This document shows, one piece after another, positions 43,725-54,988 of a stretch of DNA of 64,000 bases. Source of the DNA: Mikania micrantha (taxonomy: Eukaryota > Streptophyta > Magnoliopsida > Asterales > Asteraceae). The position numbers and the translations under genes are program-made. The notes under the pieces are model-generated. The model saw only the letters and a program-made list of their open reading frames with translations, ran no database searches and was not told the origin of the DNA. How positions within the stretch are numbered: the stretch's first letter is position 1; the number at the start of each line of letters is the position of its first letter. The stretch is taken from assembly GCA_009363875.1 (NCBI GenBank), contig CM018691.1, positions 121,769,404-121,833,403 of the forward strand. The letters are read 5' to 3'.

Positions 43725-45310
43725 TGTGACACCTCTAAAATCAGGCCAATTACGACTTCCAAACTTCTTATTATTTAATGGTTATTCTTATGTGGCACTT
43801 AATTTGGATTATTTTAGAGTGACACATGGCACATAAGCCCAAACACAAACAAATTCCTAACAATAAAACGGGAAAGTTTCGAAATCACAACGAATTGCGT
43901 CTTACGAACGTTGGTAATTTAATAAAACAAAAATTCAAACATACAATGATACATTAAGATCAGTGTTGTAAAAATCGCTAGGCGCTAGTCGGGCGGTGAG
44001 GTAGGGACTAGCGATTAATCGAGATTAATCGGATTAGAATTTTATATGTATTTTTTTCAAAATTATATACATATATACAAAATTTTATACATAAATTTTC
44101 AAATATTTAAAGATTTTAACCATTTAATTGATAATTTATATGCTAATTAATATCTATTTTATTTATTTTTATCTTTTCAAAAACCCATTTGTTAAAACCC
44201 AGTCCATTTGTTAAAACCCAGCCCATTTGTTAAAACCCAATAAAAAAGAAAAGCGTTATGGTGTTCTATAACCTAAGAACGGGCGAAGGCCGAAGGAATG
44301 GCCGAACTCCGACATCGGCTTTCAAGAGGGGACCGGTCGGAAGTCAGAAGTTCAATCCCAAATAGTCGAAGTTCAATCGCAAATCGTTGAAGTTCAATCG
44401 CAGAAATTTAATCGCCAAACTGGCAAAGGCGAAGGCCGAAGGGAATGGTCGAACCCCTCGAAGTTTAATCTCAAATCGTATCTTCATGTTCGAATCATCA
44501 TCTTCCACTGCCTGGTACACGATTTCCATCGATCAGGACCACGAATTTCTTCAATCAGGTACACAAATCATCAAAACTCAAGACGAATTAGACCTGATTT
44601 TGGTTGACCGATTAGTCCGATTATCCCGACTAGAGCCGATTTTGACCGATTAGGTCCGATTTTGACTGACTTTGACCGCCTAGCGATTTTTCGACCGACT
44701 AGGCTAAAATTAACCAGTTAAGGGGCGATTACCGATTAATCTCGATTAATCGGCCGCCTAATCGCAATTTTTACAACACTGATTAAGATTTCGATGTAAT
44801 AAAAAAATTAAAAATTTAAAAGGAATGATAATGAACCAAAAACGAGAAGAAATGAACAAAGAAAACAAAAATCTGGAAAACCGATGTAATCGCGGTATGC
44901 CACCCAGATGTGACAACCAGTATCGAACCGTCATACAACTGTACGGGGTAAAGGTACGTATAGGACTAGTAGCTGTAAATACTTTTATGTATTCCTGCGT
45001 ATGTGACAACTATTTTGTGAATACTATGGATGGACTGATTATGACGAACAGATATGTGCATGAAATGACAAATAACAACAACAAGCGTGCACAATAAAAT
45101 CCCACTACGTATGTGACACTTAGAGTCCCCTGGCTAAAAGGACAGTTTTTTTACAACATTATGAAACACGACATATAACCATAATCAGAAACATAAAGTA
45201 TAAAAATGAAGCATCAACGATTTAAACGAAACAGGTAAGCATTAATCATATAAGTCATCGAACAAAGCAAACAACTAACAAGGAGGTATCCTGACACAAC
45301 CAAACATACA
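43725..45310 (+). repeat. LTR fragment related to the 47.5-kb LTR, split by a hAT element
   Basis: It starts TGTGACACCTCTAAAATCAG. Within 110 bases it has GTGGCACTTAATTTGGATTA and GAGTGACACATGGCAC, matching the start of the LTR at 47469. The hAT element 43961-44781 interrupts it. The right limit is unclear and set here at the next LTR. TGTGACAACCAGTATCG at 44910 may mark yet another LTR start. Confidence 0.5.
43961..44781. mobile_element. 821-bp non-autonomous hAT element, perfect 8-bp TSD
   Basis: The ends CAGTGTTGTAAAAATCG and CAATTTTTACAACACTG are inverted. ATTAAGAT is duplicated exactly at 43953-43960 and 44782-44789. Subterminal GATTAATCGAGATTAATCGG repeats in inverted form at the right end. 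The interior has three tandem CCATTTGTTAAAACCCAG units near 44186-44240 and repeated AGTTCAATCGCAAAT words. No transposase is seen. It is the same family as the 185-bp MITE at 26997. Confidence 0.92.
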
Positions 45311-45674
45311 TGTAGGTCCCTTGCTGGTTCAAGACTCCAACTTTATACACAAAATCAGCATCAAATGGCTTCTATTATGTGCAGAATCCAGAATAGAAGA
45401 TGTAGAAATGAATTTCTATTGATAAAAACGTGAACTTTTACAATGTGACTTCAATACGTCTAGAAGCTCTACCTCGAGATTCTAACCTAAACCAGTATAT
45501 TGTACGTCTATATATACTAGTCTAGGAGTATACGAAATCTATGTACATGAAAAGCAAAAGTACACGAACTATACAAGTACACGAAAATCAAAGTATACAA
45601 ACATGGTAAAACTTGATCTTCAGCTCGATCCGATGTCGATTTTGTCAGTCTTTATCTTCTGGATAGGCTTTACA
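45311..45674 (-). repeat. 3' LTR of the unrecognised retroelement, copy 2
   Basis: In plus reading it runs TGTAGGTCCCTTGC to GGCTTTACA, the inverse of the 11308-11581 LTR ends. A polypurine tract (CTAGGGGGAGTT, minus) adjoins it. Confidence 0.65.
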
Positions 45675-45696
45675 AACTCCCCCTAGACTGATGAAA

Positions 45697-46068
45697 TCAA
45701 TCGTAATGAAGCATTTTCTTGAAAGATCCGGCACCTGCATATAGTATGTGTGTAATCGCCAAAGCAACTACCTTTGTGAATGGCTTTGCTTCTTGGTCGT
45801 ATCCATCCACCACTCGAATGGGATTTTGATGCAGCACCGTCATGTCAGTGCTTCCAAACTTTAGCAAGTCCATTGGGTCTATAATAAAGAAGTCATCTAA
45901 TTCACGCATGATGACAACTCCATAAGATAACTCATCAAAGTACCAGAACTTGAAGTCCTTGAGCATATCATCTGCTACCCTCATGTGGATAGGAACTGAT
46001 TTCTCGGTGTTTGGTGGTGGATACTTAGTATAAATCCATGGCTCCATCCATACAGGATCCAGTATATA
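45697..46068 (-). pseudogene. Unrecognised 3' ORF of an LTR retroelement, copy 2
   Basis: Open on the minus strand to the stop at 45697. The homologous part begins at YILDPVWMEPWIYTKYPPP and includes EKSVPIHMRVADDMLKDFKF, LSYGVVIMREL, IDPMDLLKFGSTDMTVLHQN, YDQEAKPFTKVVALAITH and YAGAGSFKK. It matches the 10.67-11.29 kb copy residue for residue over most positions, without frameshift. The upstream part is cut off at about 46068 by an LTR-like TGTGACAACCGG junction, so it is truncated. Function is unknown. Confidence 0.7.
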
Positions 46069-46668
46069 CATGTGACAACCGGCACCCGAGCAACCATGAG
46101 TTGGAAATCCAAGGGTGCACAATCACAATGTAAGACATAGGGTTGCGAGAGTGAAGACAACAGCAATAAACAACAATAAAAATACACGGGTTTTCCTAAA
46201 ATAGTTAGGAAAATCCATTTAATCACATGAACATGAATCTGAAGAAAAAGAAAATAACCTGTGAGGGAAAACAACAAACAAAACCTCAATGGATAACATT
46301 TGGAGTATCATTCCAACAAGATGTCGACATGGGTGACGATCCATGTGGATGTGTTGTTAGATTTGGATACCCTAAATGAAATCCTTACAGTATCGAATGA
46401 TGTCAGCAGTTAAATACAACGTTGTGTTTGTATGGGTGACGATTCATATAGATGTCGACGTGAGTCTTTAACGTTGACGTAAAATAATGACAATTTTAAT
46501 TAAAACCCACCAAAACAATTTAATAAACAATCAAAATTTTAAAACACACAACCGTTCGTACGAATGGGCTCTCATTCGTACGAACCGGTCTAATTCGTGA
46601 AGTTTTTTATTGATACAGTTCGTTCGCACGAATGGGAGCCATTCGTACGAACGGCTGATTCGTGTGAC
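46069..46668. repeat. LTR-like segment with TTCGTACGAA array
   Basis: It begins TGTGACAACCGGCACCC and has TGTGACA at 46663-46669. At 46553-46655 four copies of TTCGTACGAA or TTCGCACGAA lie in about 100 bases, each in a CCG/CGG or GGG context. No coding sequence is seen. Confidence 0.5.
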
Positions 46669-46676
46669 AGCACAGC

Positions 46677-47468
46677 TGTCGCCCCCCGGCCTTCCCGGCC
46701 TGAACGAGAGGGCGCGACTCGACTGATCTGACAGGATCGCAGTCTCCGACAGCACAGTTGCGAGACCTATATGTCCGTTTATGTACGTACATCCATTAAC
46801 TTGGATAAAACAGTTCAGTAAAATCAGAGTTGCGGAAGTTATATAAGTATTTAAACAGTTTAAATCCATATGTTGCGGAAGCGTTATTTAAAACGGTTTC
46901 AAAATGATAAGTACTAATAGTTGCGGAAGCGATTAAAGTTGTTTAACAATACATAAAGTAACACAACCAAATGATAACAAATGTTTAATAGACTAAGACA
47001 CTTTAGTAGATGCATGAACTCCATCCTAGCATCCTAGGTTCCTCATGCACGTGCCCTAGTTTCCTAAGAAAACATGCGAGTAAAAGGTCAACACAAAGGT
47101 TGGTGAGAGCACAGGTTTGTATCAGCAGTAAACATCAAAATGTTTAAAGAAAGTGCTTCGTAGATTTACATATTATTACCATGCAATATCCATTGATAGC
47201 TAGTCAATATGAGTTATACCATATGCGGGTTCGCAACCGAAGCTAACATGCTGCCCCCCGCCATATCCATCCAACAAGATATGGCAATGTTGTTTGGTCA
47301 ATTATGCACTGTTCCAACCTCCAGTCGGGATGACCATACAACGCACAACAGTGGGGCTTGTCAGGCCCAAATAGTACTATTCAGAATTACCACGCTAAGA
47401 GCAACGCGCTATTAACGGTTCGAGGTGTATTTAATGAGGACTTATCAGTTTTGTGGATGAATGCCACA
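46677..47468 (-). repeat. LTR copy A, near-identical to 56805-57475
   Basis: It starts TGTCGCCCCCCGGCC and matches copy B with roughly 15 differences over 620 aligned bases by eye. It then carries a 60-base stretch absent from B near 47305. It is probably the left part of the 3' LTR of the minus-strand gypsy element. The right part would be 50756-52150, separated by the plus-strand LTR that begins at 47469. Confidence 0.65.
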
Positions 47469-47827
47469 TGTGACACCCCGTAAATTCTAGGTCAGCAACA
47501 TATTTATTTAAATGTTTATTTAAATGTTTTATGTACACGTGGCACTAGAATTAGATTAATTTAGTGTGACACGTGGCACGACAGTACGAACACTGACACA
47601 TGACTAGATGATTCGTGGAATTATCGGCAAACAACACACACGTGTCAAAACACACGAACGTTGGTGAACGTCTAGCACATTGTGTAGCACAACACTCTAA
47701 ACCTCACGAAACACTCACACATTGAACTTGGAAGTTCGAACAAGGCCAAACGAAAGTTCGTAAATGTGAAAACGGCAACGAACGGATCAACCCAATGAAA
47801 ATGGGCCTATTGGGCTCACCAGGGGAT

Positions 47828-47950
47828 CTGTCGCGCTACGCGACGGTCCACAAGAACACTGTCGCGATACGCGACAAGTGGGCGGGGGAAATTTGAACGC
47901 GGGACTCTCTCGCGCTACACGAGGGGAACCTTGAACGTGTCGCGCTACGC
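47828..47950 (+). repeat. Four CGCGCTACGCG palindromes upstream of a TATA box
   Basis: GTCGCGCTACGCGAC, GTCGCGATACGCGAC, CTCGCGCTACACGAG and GTCGCGCTACGCGAC lie in 120 bases. TTTATAAACCC follows about 30 bases later and the sequence then turns to a CT-rich leader (CATCATTTCTCTCAACC), so the array is in the proximal U3 promoter. Confidence 0.85.
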
Positions 47951-49329
47951 GACGAGACCCAGTTCGCAGAAAAATCTTTATAAACCCAAGAAAATCATAT
48001 CCTACTCTACCTTCATCATTTCTCTCAACCAAACACGCCACCACTCGGTCATCTTCAACCTCTAATCCCTGTTACCACCATTTTCCACCATTGGAGACCA
48101 CTTTGAAGCTCCAACTTGAAGGATTGAAGCTTGTGCACCACAAGGAAACTTGAAGAACCACCATCACCTCCCTTGTTCTTGACCCAAACCCACGAACCAG
48201 AAGTTTAGGAGCTGTTACCATCATCATCCCAGGAACTTTGAAGCTTTGGAAGGTAGTACATCATTCCTTGTAGCTTAAAAACACTCACAAGCACACATGC
48301 ATGTGTTAAAACCCACATGCAAGCACCCATGGTTCACATGCACGAAATTATGTTATGGGTTTGATGATTTTACTATGATTCTTGATGATCTAAGATGATT
48401 AGATGATGTTCTAAGACGATCTAAGATGATGGGTATAGGCCATTGTGCTTAAAATGATAGTTTGTGATGACATTGATGCATGCATGTATGATCCATGAGT
48501 ATTGGAATGATCTTGAGTATATTGATATGTTTATTGATGATGTTAGAAGGATTACCCATGGTTAGACTTGCTTAAAATGGTTAAAATGATGATTTTTGAC
48601 AATCTTTCTATCTATAGAAACTTTGTTTTGTCTAAATGGCGTTATAGATAAAATGGTGGACATGCATGTATGGATAATTGTTCTTAGGATGATAATATGA
48701 CGATTGAAATACTTGGAATGTGATTTTGATGATGTTTATGGTCATTGTGACATGGTTACTATATTTAGAAACTTTTAGTGATGAACTATTGATTGATGAT
48801 GATTTTGGTTATATTGATATGTCTAAATGATATTAGATTGGTTATTATAATGATTTATGACATGAAGATGGACTAGAAATGTTTAAATGGTCATTTGATG
48901 CAAAAACAACAAAGTTACTATTTATAGTAGCTTTATTTTTACAAAACCCGACTTAGGAACGTTTTGTTTGATTCGAGCATGCTAAGTAACTTAATATGTT
49001 ATAACATGATGTTTAGATGCTAAGTTAGATGGTTTCCGATGTCACGTATGCCAAAAATGGAAACTTTCCATTTTAGGAAACTTTTACGTGCTAACATGAT
49101 GAAAATAACTTATGTGACATTGTATGATGATGTGCTATGTGTTAACATGATCACGTAGGACTAATGAGCATGCTAGAACTCTAAAACCAATATGCTTTGT
49201 GAACTTTCCAAAAATGGAAACTTACTATAAATAGTAAGTTGTCCATAGACGCGACATGCGCGTCTTGCACACGACGAGCACTTACACACGTTGCTACACG
49301 ATTCACAAACCGTCACACGGTTCACCAAC

Positions 49330-49480
49330 GGGTCGTTGACTTGACACGGTCAACTTGGTCAACTCTAGTCAAACACGGTCAAACACGGTCAAACACGGTC
49401 ATTGTGGACCAACACAGTCAAACACGGTCAATGTGGACCAACACGAGCAAACACGGTCATTGTGGACCGACACGGACAGA
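49330..49480 (+). repeat. Tandem GGTCAA / AGTCAA minisatellite in an LTR
   Basis: About seven (A/G)GTCAA words, several in exact 10-bp AAACACGGTC units and then in a 28-32-bp unit with TTGTGGACC. In reverse these are TTGACC and TTGACT, the core W-box recognised by WRKY factors. Confidence 0.8.
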
Positions 49481-50479
49481 CATGAACAACCAAGGGTTGT
49501 CGGACGCAAACACGAGCACCAACACAAACACTAGCACTGTCACTTACACCAACTCACGTACGGTATACGATATAGGTTGCCGGTGACTGACACGCATTTC
49601 GACGCAGGAGCTTACGCTTACTTATCGCTTTATTCACTAAGGTGAGTTTACGGCCCCTCTTTACTTTTTTTCAAACGCTTTTAAATAGGGGGAGAATACT
49701 AGTTGCATCGAGTCAAACATTCATTACTATACAAACATTTTTGTGTATGCTGGTTTATTGGACAAACATTAAGTGTTGAACTCGTAACAAGCCCTCACAC
49801 AGTCTTACCGTTAATGTACGAACAACGTGGTAGATTTGGATGGATCCATTAGGGAATGACTAACCCCACGGGGCACAATGTTGACTGGATGTCATAACCC
49901 GTGCAAACTCTGACCTAACTTGCTATGCATACGAGGCATAGCGGAGGCAAGGACAAACAAGTCTAGTTCGGTAGTGACGCACTGACACTTTGGGCCTAGG
50001 GCTCGGTACTAACATTTGATAAACAGCATGACACACTTTCATTACTATATGTATATCAAAACCTGTGAACTCACCAACCATTGTGTTGACACTTTTCTAA
50101 CTTGTATTCTCAGGTAACTAGCTGACTATGGAGCAGGAATGCACATTAGGGATTATGAGCCTAGGATCCCGCATTCATGTTATCAGTCTTTTGAAAAACA
50201 ATTACTTTTGGGTTATGTTTAAACAGTGTTGTGTTTGACAATTTCGTTTCCGCTGTGTAAACAACTATTTTCCGCTGCATGTTATGACTATTTGATTTTC
50301 CGCTGCAATATGATTTGATAACTTTTATTCCGCTGCAAACTATTTTATGAGTGTATGTGTCAAACTTTGGATTTGTAAACGCATATAGAAGTGTTCTATA
50401 TGACCTTGAGCTGTGATTCTGGACACGTCACACCCACGTGGACTGACACCACGAGTGGGAAATTGGGGGTGTGACAGAC

Positions 50480-50755
50480 TGGTATCAGAGCCTTGGTTAT
50501 AGGGAACTAGGTTTGCATGTAGTAAACTTAGACTATAGCCATTGCTCAACTTTAGACACTACACTTAGAACTTTCACATTGATAATGCTATTACTTATGA
50601 TGAACCATTGCTTACTAACTTGATACTTACAGGATGGCCGACAACAACAACGCTAACGGGAACTCAGCTAGACTCACGACCACAGGCGACATGGTGGCAG
50701 AGGTAGATGCCGAGATGGATAGACGGGCTCGACACGCGGCACAAGCTCGACACTG
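50480..50755 (+). pseudogene. PBS, leader and truncated gag start of the plus-strand gypsy element
   Basis: The PBS TGGTATCAGAGCC starts 3 bases after the LTR. After a leader, ATG at 50634 opens a gag N terminus (MADNNNANGNSARLTTTG, AEMDRRARHAAQARH). The frame loses gag character at about 50755, where LTR-like sequence of the minus-strand element starts. The rest of the element is missing from here. Confidence 0.75.
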
Positions 50756-52150
50756 GGGATGGTTACCCACTATGATACATCGTTTGCGCATAAATCGTCG
50801 TTTATGCCATTTTACCCAAATAAAGTTTCCTTATTTGGAAAGTATCCGTTTAAAAACTCGTTTTCACAAATCCAAGTTCCCAATATGCTTAGAAATCATT
50901 TTTAAACATATTTCAAGAATCAAAGTTCATCAAAACATTCGTAAACATCAAAAGCCCTCTTTTGATTTACGAAAGTTTCCCTAAATAGAAAGTTTATACG
51001 AAATCACGTTTTTGACAAAATCAAATATCCAAATGTGTTTCTAAACACTCCAATATACATTTGACAACATCTAGACATGTCTAACATGTCTAGATCATCA
51101 CAAATCTAAGACATGCACATAAAAGTTTCCTTTTATAACAAGTTTACCTAAATCATCATCAAATCAACGATAACTCAACCAAACTCAAATCCAATCAATC
51201 CTATACTCTAAAATCAGTAGATCTAAATCAAATACACATCAAATCACCAACAAATTCATGTACAATAGCCACATGGAGTTGCATGTGTTCAAACACACCG
51301 CATGTGTGTTTTTACATCATGCATGTACGATCTAATGCTAGATAAACGTTTAAAACTACCTTTGATGCGTAGATTTATGCTAGGACATATCTTGGAACTC
51401 AAATGGAGGCTGATGATGGTATCTTCACTTGTGGATGGCTTCCAAGGCTTCCTTGTTGTTCCTACGATCTTCAATCACCAAGAGTGGCTTCACTAGTGAT
51501 TCTATAGAGTTTGAATGTTGATCTCAGGGGTTTTTGGTCGAGAGTATGAGTAGAAAGTCGGAGGTAATGTGAAGAAACCGATTGAAATGTGTTTGGGGTT
51601 GATTTTATAGAAAATTTTGATCTGCATCGCCTTCGCGTACCGCGAAGGCCGATCAAATAGACTATCGCGTACCGCGACGAGATTTGGGATCCAGAGTCCC
51701 TGCTACTGCTTCGCGTACCGCCAAGCCCATCGCCAAAGGACCTCCGCGTACCGCGATGGGTCCATTTTCTTGTTTTTCGATTTCGTTGATTCGGTTTCGC
51801 TCGTACTCGATTCCCAACGTTTATCTTAAACATCTAATGCTCGTTTAGCACATAATACAATCATAACACATAAGTTTGATTGATCACCAACGTTCGTGAG
51901 ACTCGTGTGTGTTTTTCGAAAATTCTTCGAATTATCTTGGACAGTTTGTGTTTGTGTTTTACGAAGTGTTTGCACGCTTGATTAATCCTAATCAACGTGT
52001 AATGCACAATTCAATAATTCTCCGAATTATTGTTTTGTGTTTGTGTCTAGTTCATCTAACTAACCATAATTAAATGAAATGCAACAAGTATGAATTGTGA
52101 AATACAAGGTAGTAAGAGTTGCAATTTACCTGAAATTGCCGGTTGTCACA
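50756..52150 (-). repeat. Right part of the 3' LTR of the minus-strand gypsy element
   Basis: On the minus strand it begins TGTGACAACCGGCAATTTC, right after the polypurine tract AAGGGGATGA. It holds a palindrome array (51625-51765), followed in minus direction by TTCTATAAAATCAACCCC, a clear TATA box near 51605. The left limit is set by the truncated gag. Confidence 0.7.
51625..51765 (-). repeat. Four CGCGTACCGCG palindromes upstream of a TATA box
   Basis: TTCGCGTACCGCGAA, ATCGCGTACCGCGAC, TTCGCGTACCGCCAA and CCGCGTACCGCGAT lie in 140 bases. On the minus strand CTATAAAATC follows at about 51610. The layout is the same as in the 47.8-kb LTR although the core word differs. Confidence 0.85.
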
Positions 52151-52292
52151 TCATCCCCTTGTTGAAAGAAATTTTGTCCCGAAATTTGGTTGCTGTTGAT
52201 GGTGTTTGAGAAGCAAAAGTGTTTGAGAAACAAAAATTTTCTGGTTGTCACATCATCCCCTTGTTGAAAGGAATTTCGTCCCGAAATTTATT
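52151..52292 (-). repeat. Duplicated polypurine tract and LTR edge
   Basis: The block GGTTGTCACATCATCCCCTT with GTTGAAAG and GTCCCGAAATTT (plus reading) occurs at 52141-52190 and again at 52243-52292, a 102-bp tandem duplication. Each copy has a polypurine tract AAGGGGATGA followed by TGTGACAACC, so there are two possible LTR starts. Confidence 0.85.
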
Positions 52293-53105
52293 CGTTGTTG
52301 TCGGCGTTCGACGTTGTCTGTTTGAAGAGTTGGGGATATTTGCGCATCATCTGATTCTCATGTTCCCACATTAATTCAGGTCCGCGTTTCGAATTCCATC
52401 GATCTCTAACAATCACGAGTGTCTCACCGGATATGAATTTCTTCAAGTGTGAGACATGAAATACGTTGCAGACTCTATCGAGTAGCTTGGTAGATTGAGT
52501 GGGTATGTCACTGGACCAATCCTCTTAAGTATTTCTATGGTCCAATGTACCGTGGGTTTAGTTTTCCCCGTTTCACAAAACGAATGACGCCTTTTGACGA
52601 TCTCAAGCTGCTGCCATACGGTTTCCGATTTGCACGATTTTCTCTGTTGTTTCATGCAAAAGTTCCGGGGATGCTGGTGTGGTAGCTGTTGTTGTAGGAG
52701 AACTCTACCAACGGTAGGTGAGTTTCCCAGCTGTTGTCGAAGTCTACTACACATGCTCGTAGCATGTCTTCAAGAGTTTGTATAATTCGCTCGCCCTGGC
52801 CATCGGTTCGTGGGTGGTATGCTGTACTCATATCCAACCGCGTGCCAAGCGACCTTTGCAACGATTTCCAGAAGTTGGAAGTGAATCTAACGTCTGGATC
52901 CGAAATGATGGAGATTGGCACTCCATGGAGTGAGACTACTTCCTTGACATAGATTCTTGCTAGCCTTTTTCATTTTGTCAATTTCCTTGATCGCAAGGAA
53001 ATGTGCTGATTTAGTCAGCCGTTCCATAATTACCCAGATAGTGTCACATCCATTAGGAGTACCGGGTAATTTGGTAATGAAGTCCATAGATATTTGTTCT
53101 TACTT
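52288..53105 (-). pseudogene. Ty3/gypsy integrase and C-terminal domain remnant
   Basis: Minus-strand pieces: SMDFITKLPGTPNGCDTIWV (53087 frame), ERLTKSAHFLAIKE, then SIISDPDVRFTSNFWKSLQ, TRLDMSTAYHPRTDGQGERI, NSWETHLPLVEFSYNNSYH, which is the integrase core with its second Asp and the Glu region. Frameshifts follow, then VFHVSHLKKFISGETLV at the chromodomain-like C terminus, ending in TAA at 52290-52288. The zinc-binding N domain and everything back to protease are missing. Confidence 0.9.
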
Positions 53106-53544
53106 CCACATGGGGCAGGGGAGTGTCGCTCCTTTCACCGTTGATGTCTAGGGTTTCTCCACTCAGGGAGAGGTATGCGCACAACCTTGTTGTGGCAAGT
53201 GATTTCAGCTTGGTTTTTAGACAACCAATCCATGCCCACTACAACCTCAAAACTGCCTAGTGTAACTGGCATGAGGTTGATCCTAAATCTATGGTCTGCT
53301 AGCTCTAAAGTGCATTCTCTTAGAATGTGCTTAGTTACAATCAGTTTACCATCAGCTAACTCTACGGTGTATTTAACCTCTAAAGATATTGGGTTTATGA
53401 AAAGTATTTACTAAAATGCTTTAATATAAAACTTTTCTCAGTTCCAGTATCAAACAATACAGAAGCGTAATGATCGTTTAAGAGATATGTACATGTTGCA
53501 GGGTTAGGATCATTTCTGGCTTCCTTAGTCCCAATTACGAGGGC
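53106..53544 (-). pseudogene. Ty3/gypsy protease remnant
   Basis: It follows gag through an in-frame TGA (53547-53545), which is CGA in most relatives and so fits a CpG C-to-T change. It contains NDHYASVLFDTGTEKSF (active site DTG), TLGSFEVVVGMDWLSKNQAE and VRIPLP. After about 53110 the sequence jumps directly into integrase. Confidence 0.85.
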
Positions 53545-54766
53545 TCATCCCTTCGGACCGTTGTTGTTCTCGTTATTGTTGTTGCTCTTCAGATATGGGC
53601 AGTCCTTCTTGATGTGCCCTGGCTTTCCACATTCGAAGCAACTCTTCGGTGCTTCGTTCCCATTGTTTTTCACATGGGGGCAGTCCCTCTTGAAGTGCCC
53701 TGGCTTTCCACATTCGAAGCAACCTTTTGGTGCTTTGTATTGCTGCTGTTGTGGCTGTGGGATTTTGGTCACTAGTTTACCCCTGCAGTCCCTAGCTGCG
53801 TGACCTAGCTTTTCGCACCGTTGACACCGATATCTTTCACACGGTCCTCGTTGATGATGATAATCACAGTTGTTGCACGTTGGGTATCTACCGACATAGG
53901 CACCCTTAATTTGAGTGGTTTGAGTGAGCGGAGTGTACGTTTGGGGTGATCCAAACTTACGTCGTATTGGTGGTTGAAGAGTGGGGGTTTCGTTTAGAGA
54001 GTTATCCCATTTGCGTTTGTTGTCGGTGGTTTTGATTACTGAGCCACATAGAGGTAATAATCTTTGAATAACTGCTGTATCGGTCAGTTCATGAGCTAAG
54101 TATACGGCTTGTCGTAAGGTGGTGGGGTCAGCGGATAGTACCATATCCCGAACTTGTGGTGTCAATCCCTCAATGTATCTTTCGAGATGTTTGTAGGCTG
54201 GGGTCACCATTTCTGGGCACATGTGTGCCAACTCATAAGATCGCGAAGTGTATGCCTCGATCTCAGAACCAATCATCCTGTGATTCCGAAATTCCGTTTC
54301 CGATTTTTGAACTTTGTCGTGAGGGAAATATTCGTGGTTCATCATTCTTTTGAATTCTTCCCAAGGTATTGCATTAGATGTTTCTCGTCCTATGGTTTGA
54401 ACATTTGTGTTCCACCAAGTGAGGGCTGCTCCCTCTAAGGTTCCTGTTGTGTACTTCACGCGATCATTAACTTTACAGTTGCTCATGATGAAGACTGATT
54501 CCAATTTCTCAATCCATCGAAGGAGACCGGCATCACCCTCCGTACCATTGAAAGAATGTGGTTTGCAGTCTAAGAATGTTTTGAACGTGCAGTGGGGTGG
54601 ATTAGGGTTTGTCTCTTGGGTCAGTTGATTCTGGTTACGTGCAGCTTCACGTGCAGCGATTTCCTCCTCAACTCGTTCGCTGATTAGTGCGTTTAGTTTC
54701 GTTGCGGTGAGGTTAATGTTTCCACGTCCTTCCGCGTTCTTGCGTCCTCCGCGTCTTCCAGCCATG
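53545..54766 (-). CDS. Ty3/gypsy gag, open frame of about 406 codons
   Basis: I prefer the start MAGRRGGRKN at 54766, although the frame is open to a Met at 54789. Domains: N-terminal coiled region (SERVEEEIAAREAARNQ), gag core (CKPHSFNGTEGDAGLLRWIE, ALTWWNTNVQ, YTSRSYELAHMCPEMVTP, LERYIEGL), and three zinc knuckles (CQRCEKLGHAARDC, CFECGKPGHFKRDC, CFECGKPGHIKKDC). It forms the particle in which reverse transcription takes place. The frame is intact, but the pol behind it is deleted, so any activity would need a helper. Confidence 0.92.
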
Positions 54767-54988
54767 ATCTTCATAGCAAGAATAAGCATTAGTGTAGGTC
54801 TAAGGACTAATGTAGCACGTGATTGATATGAAAAGAAAACATGTATTGATTGGCATGGACAAGATTTTCAATTACAGATATTAGTCTTGATATATGATAA
54901 GTTGTACTGGTTACAATTCATTTAATACGCAAGACACTAAGATTCCAAAATTTCGAGTACAGAGACACAACCCGTCTCTACCAGGTCT

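Larger units (their letters stand above)
47469..50476 (+). repeat. 3.0-kb LTR of a plus-strand gypsy element
   Basis: The ends are inverted: TGTGACACCCCG on the left and GGGGGTGTGACA on the right, followed at once by a PBS. It contains the CGCGCTACGCG array (47828-47950), a TATA box TTTATAAACCC (about 47978) and a tandem GGTCAA array (49330-49480). CTAAGGTGAGTTTACGG near 49640 resembles a splice donor. No coding sequence is expected. Confidence 0.85.
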
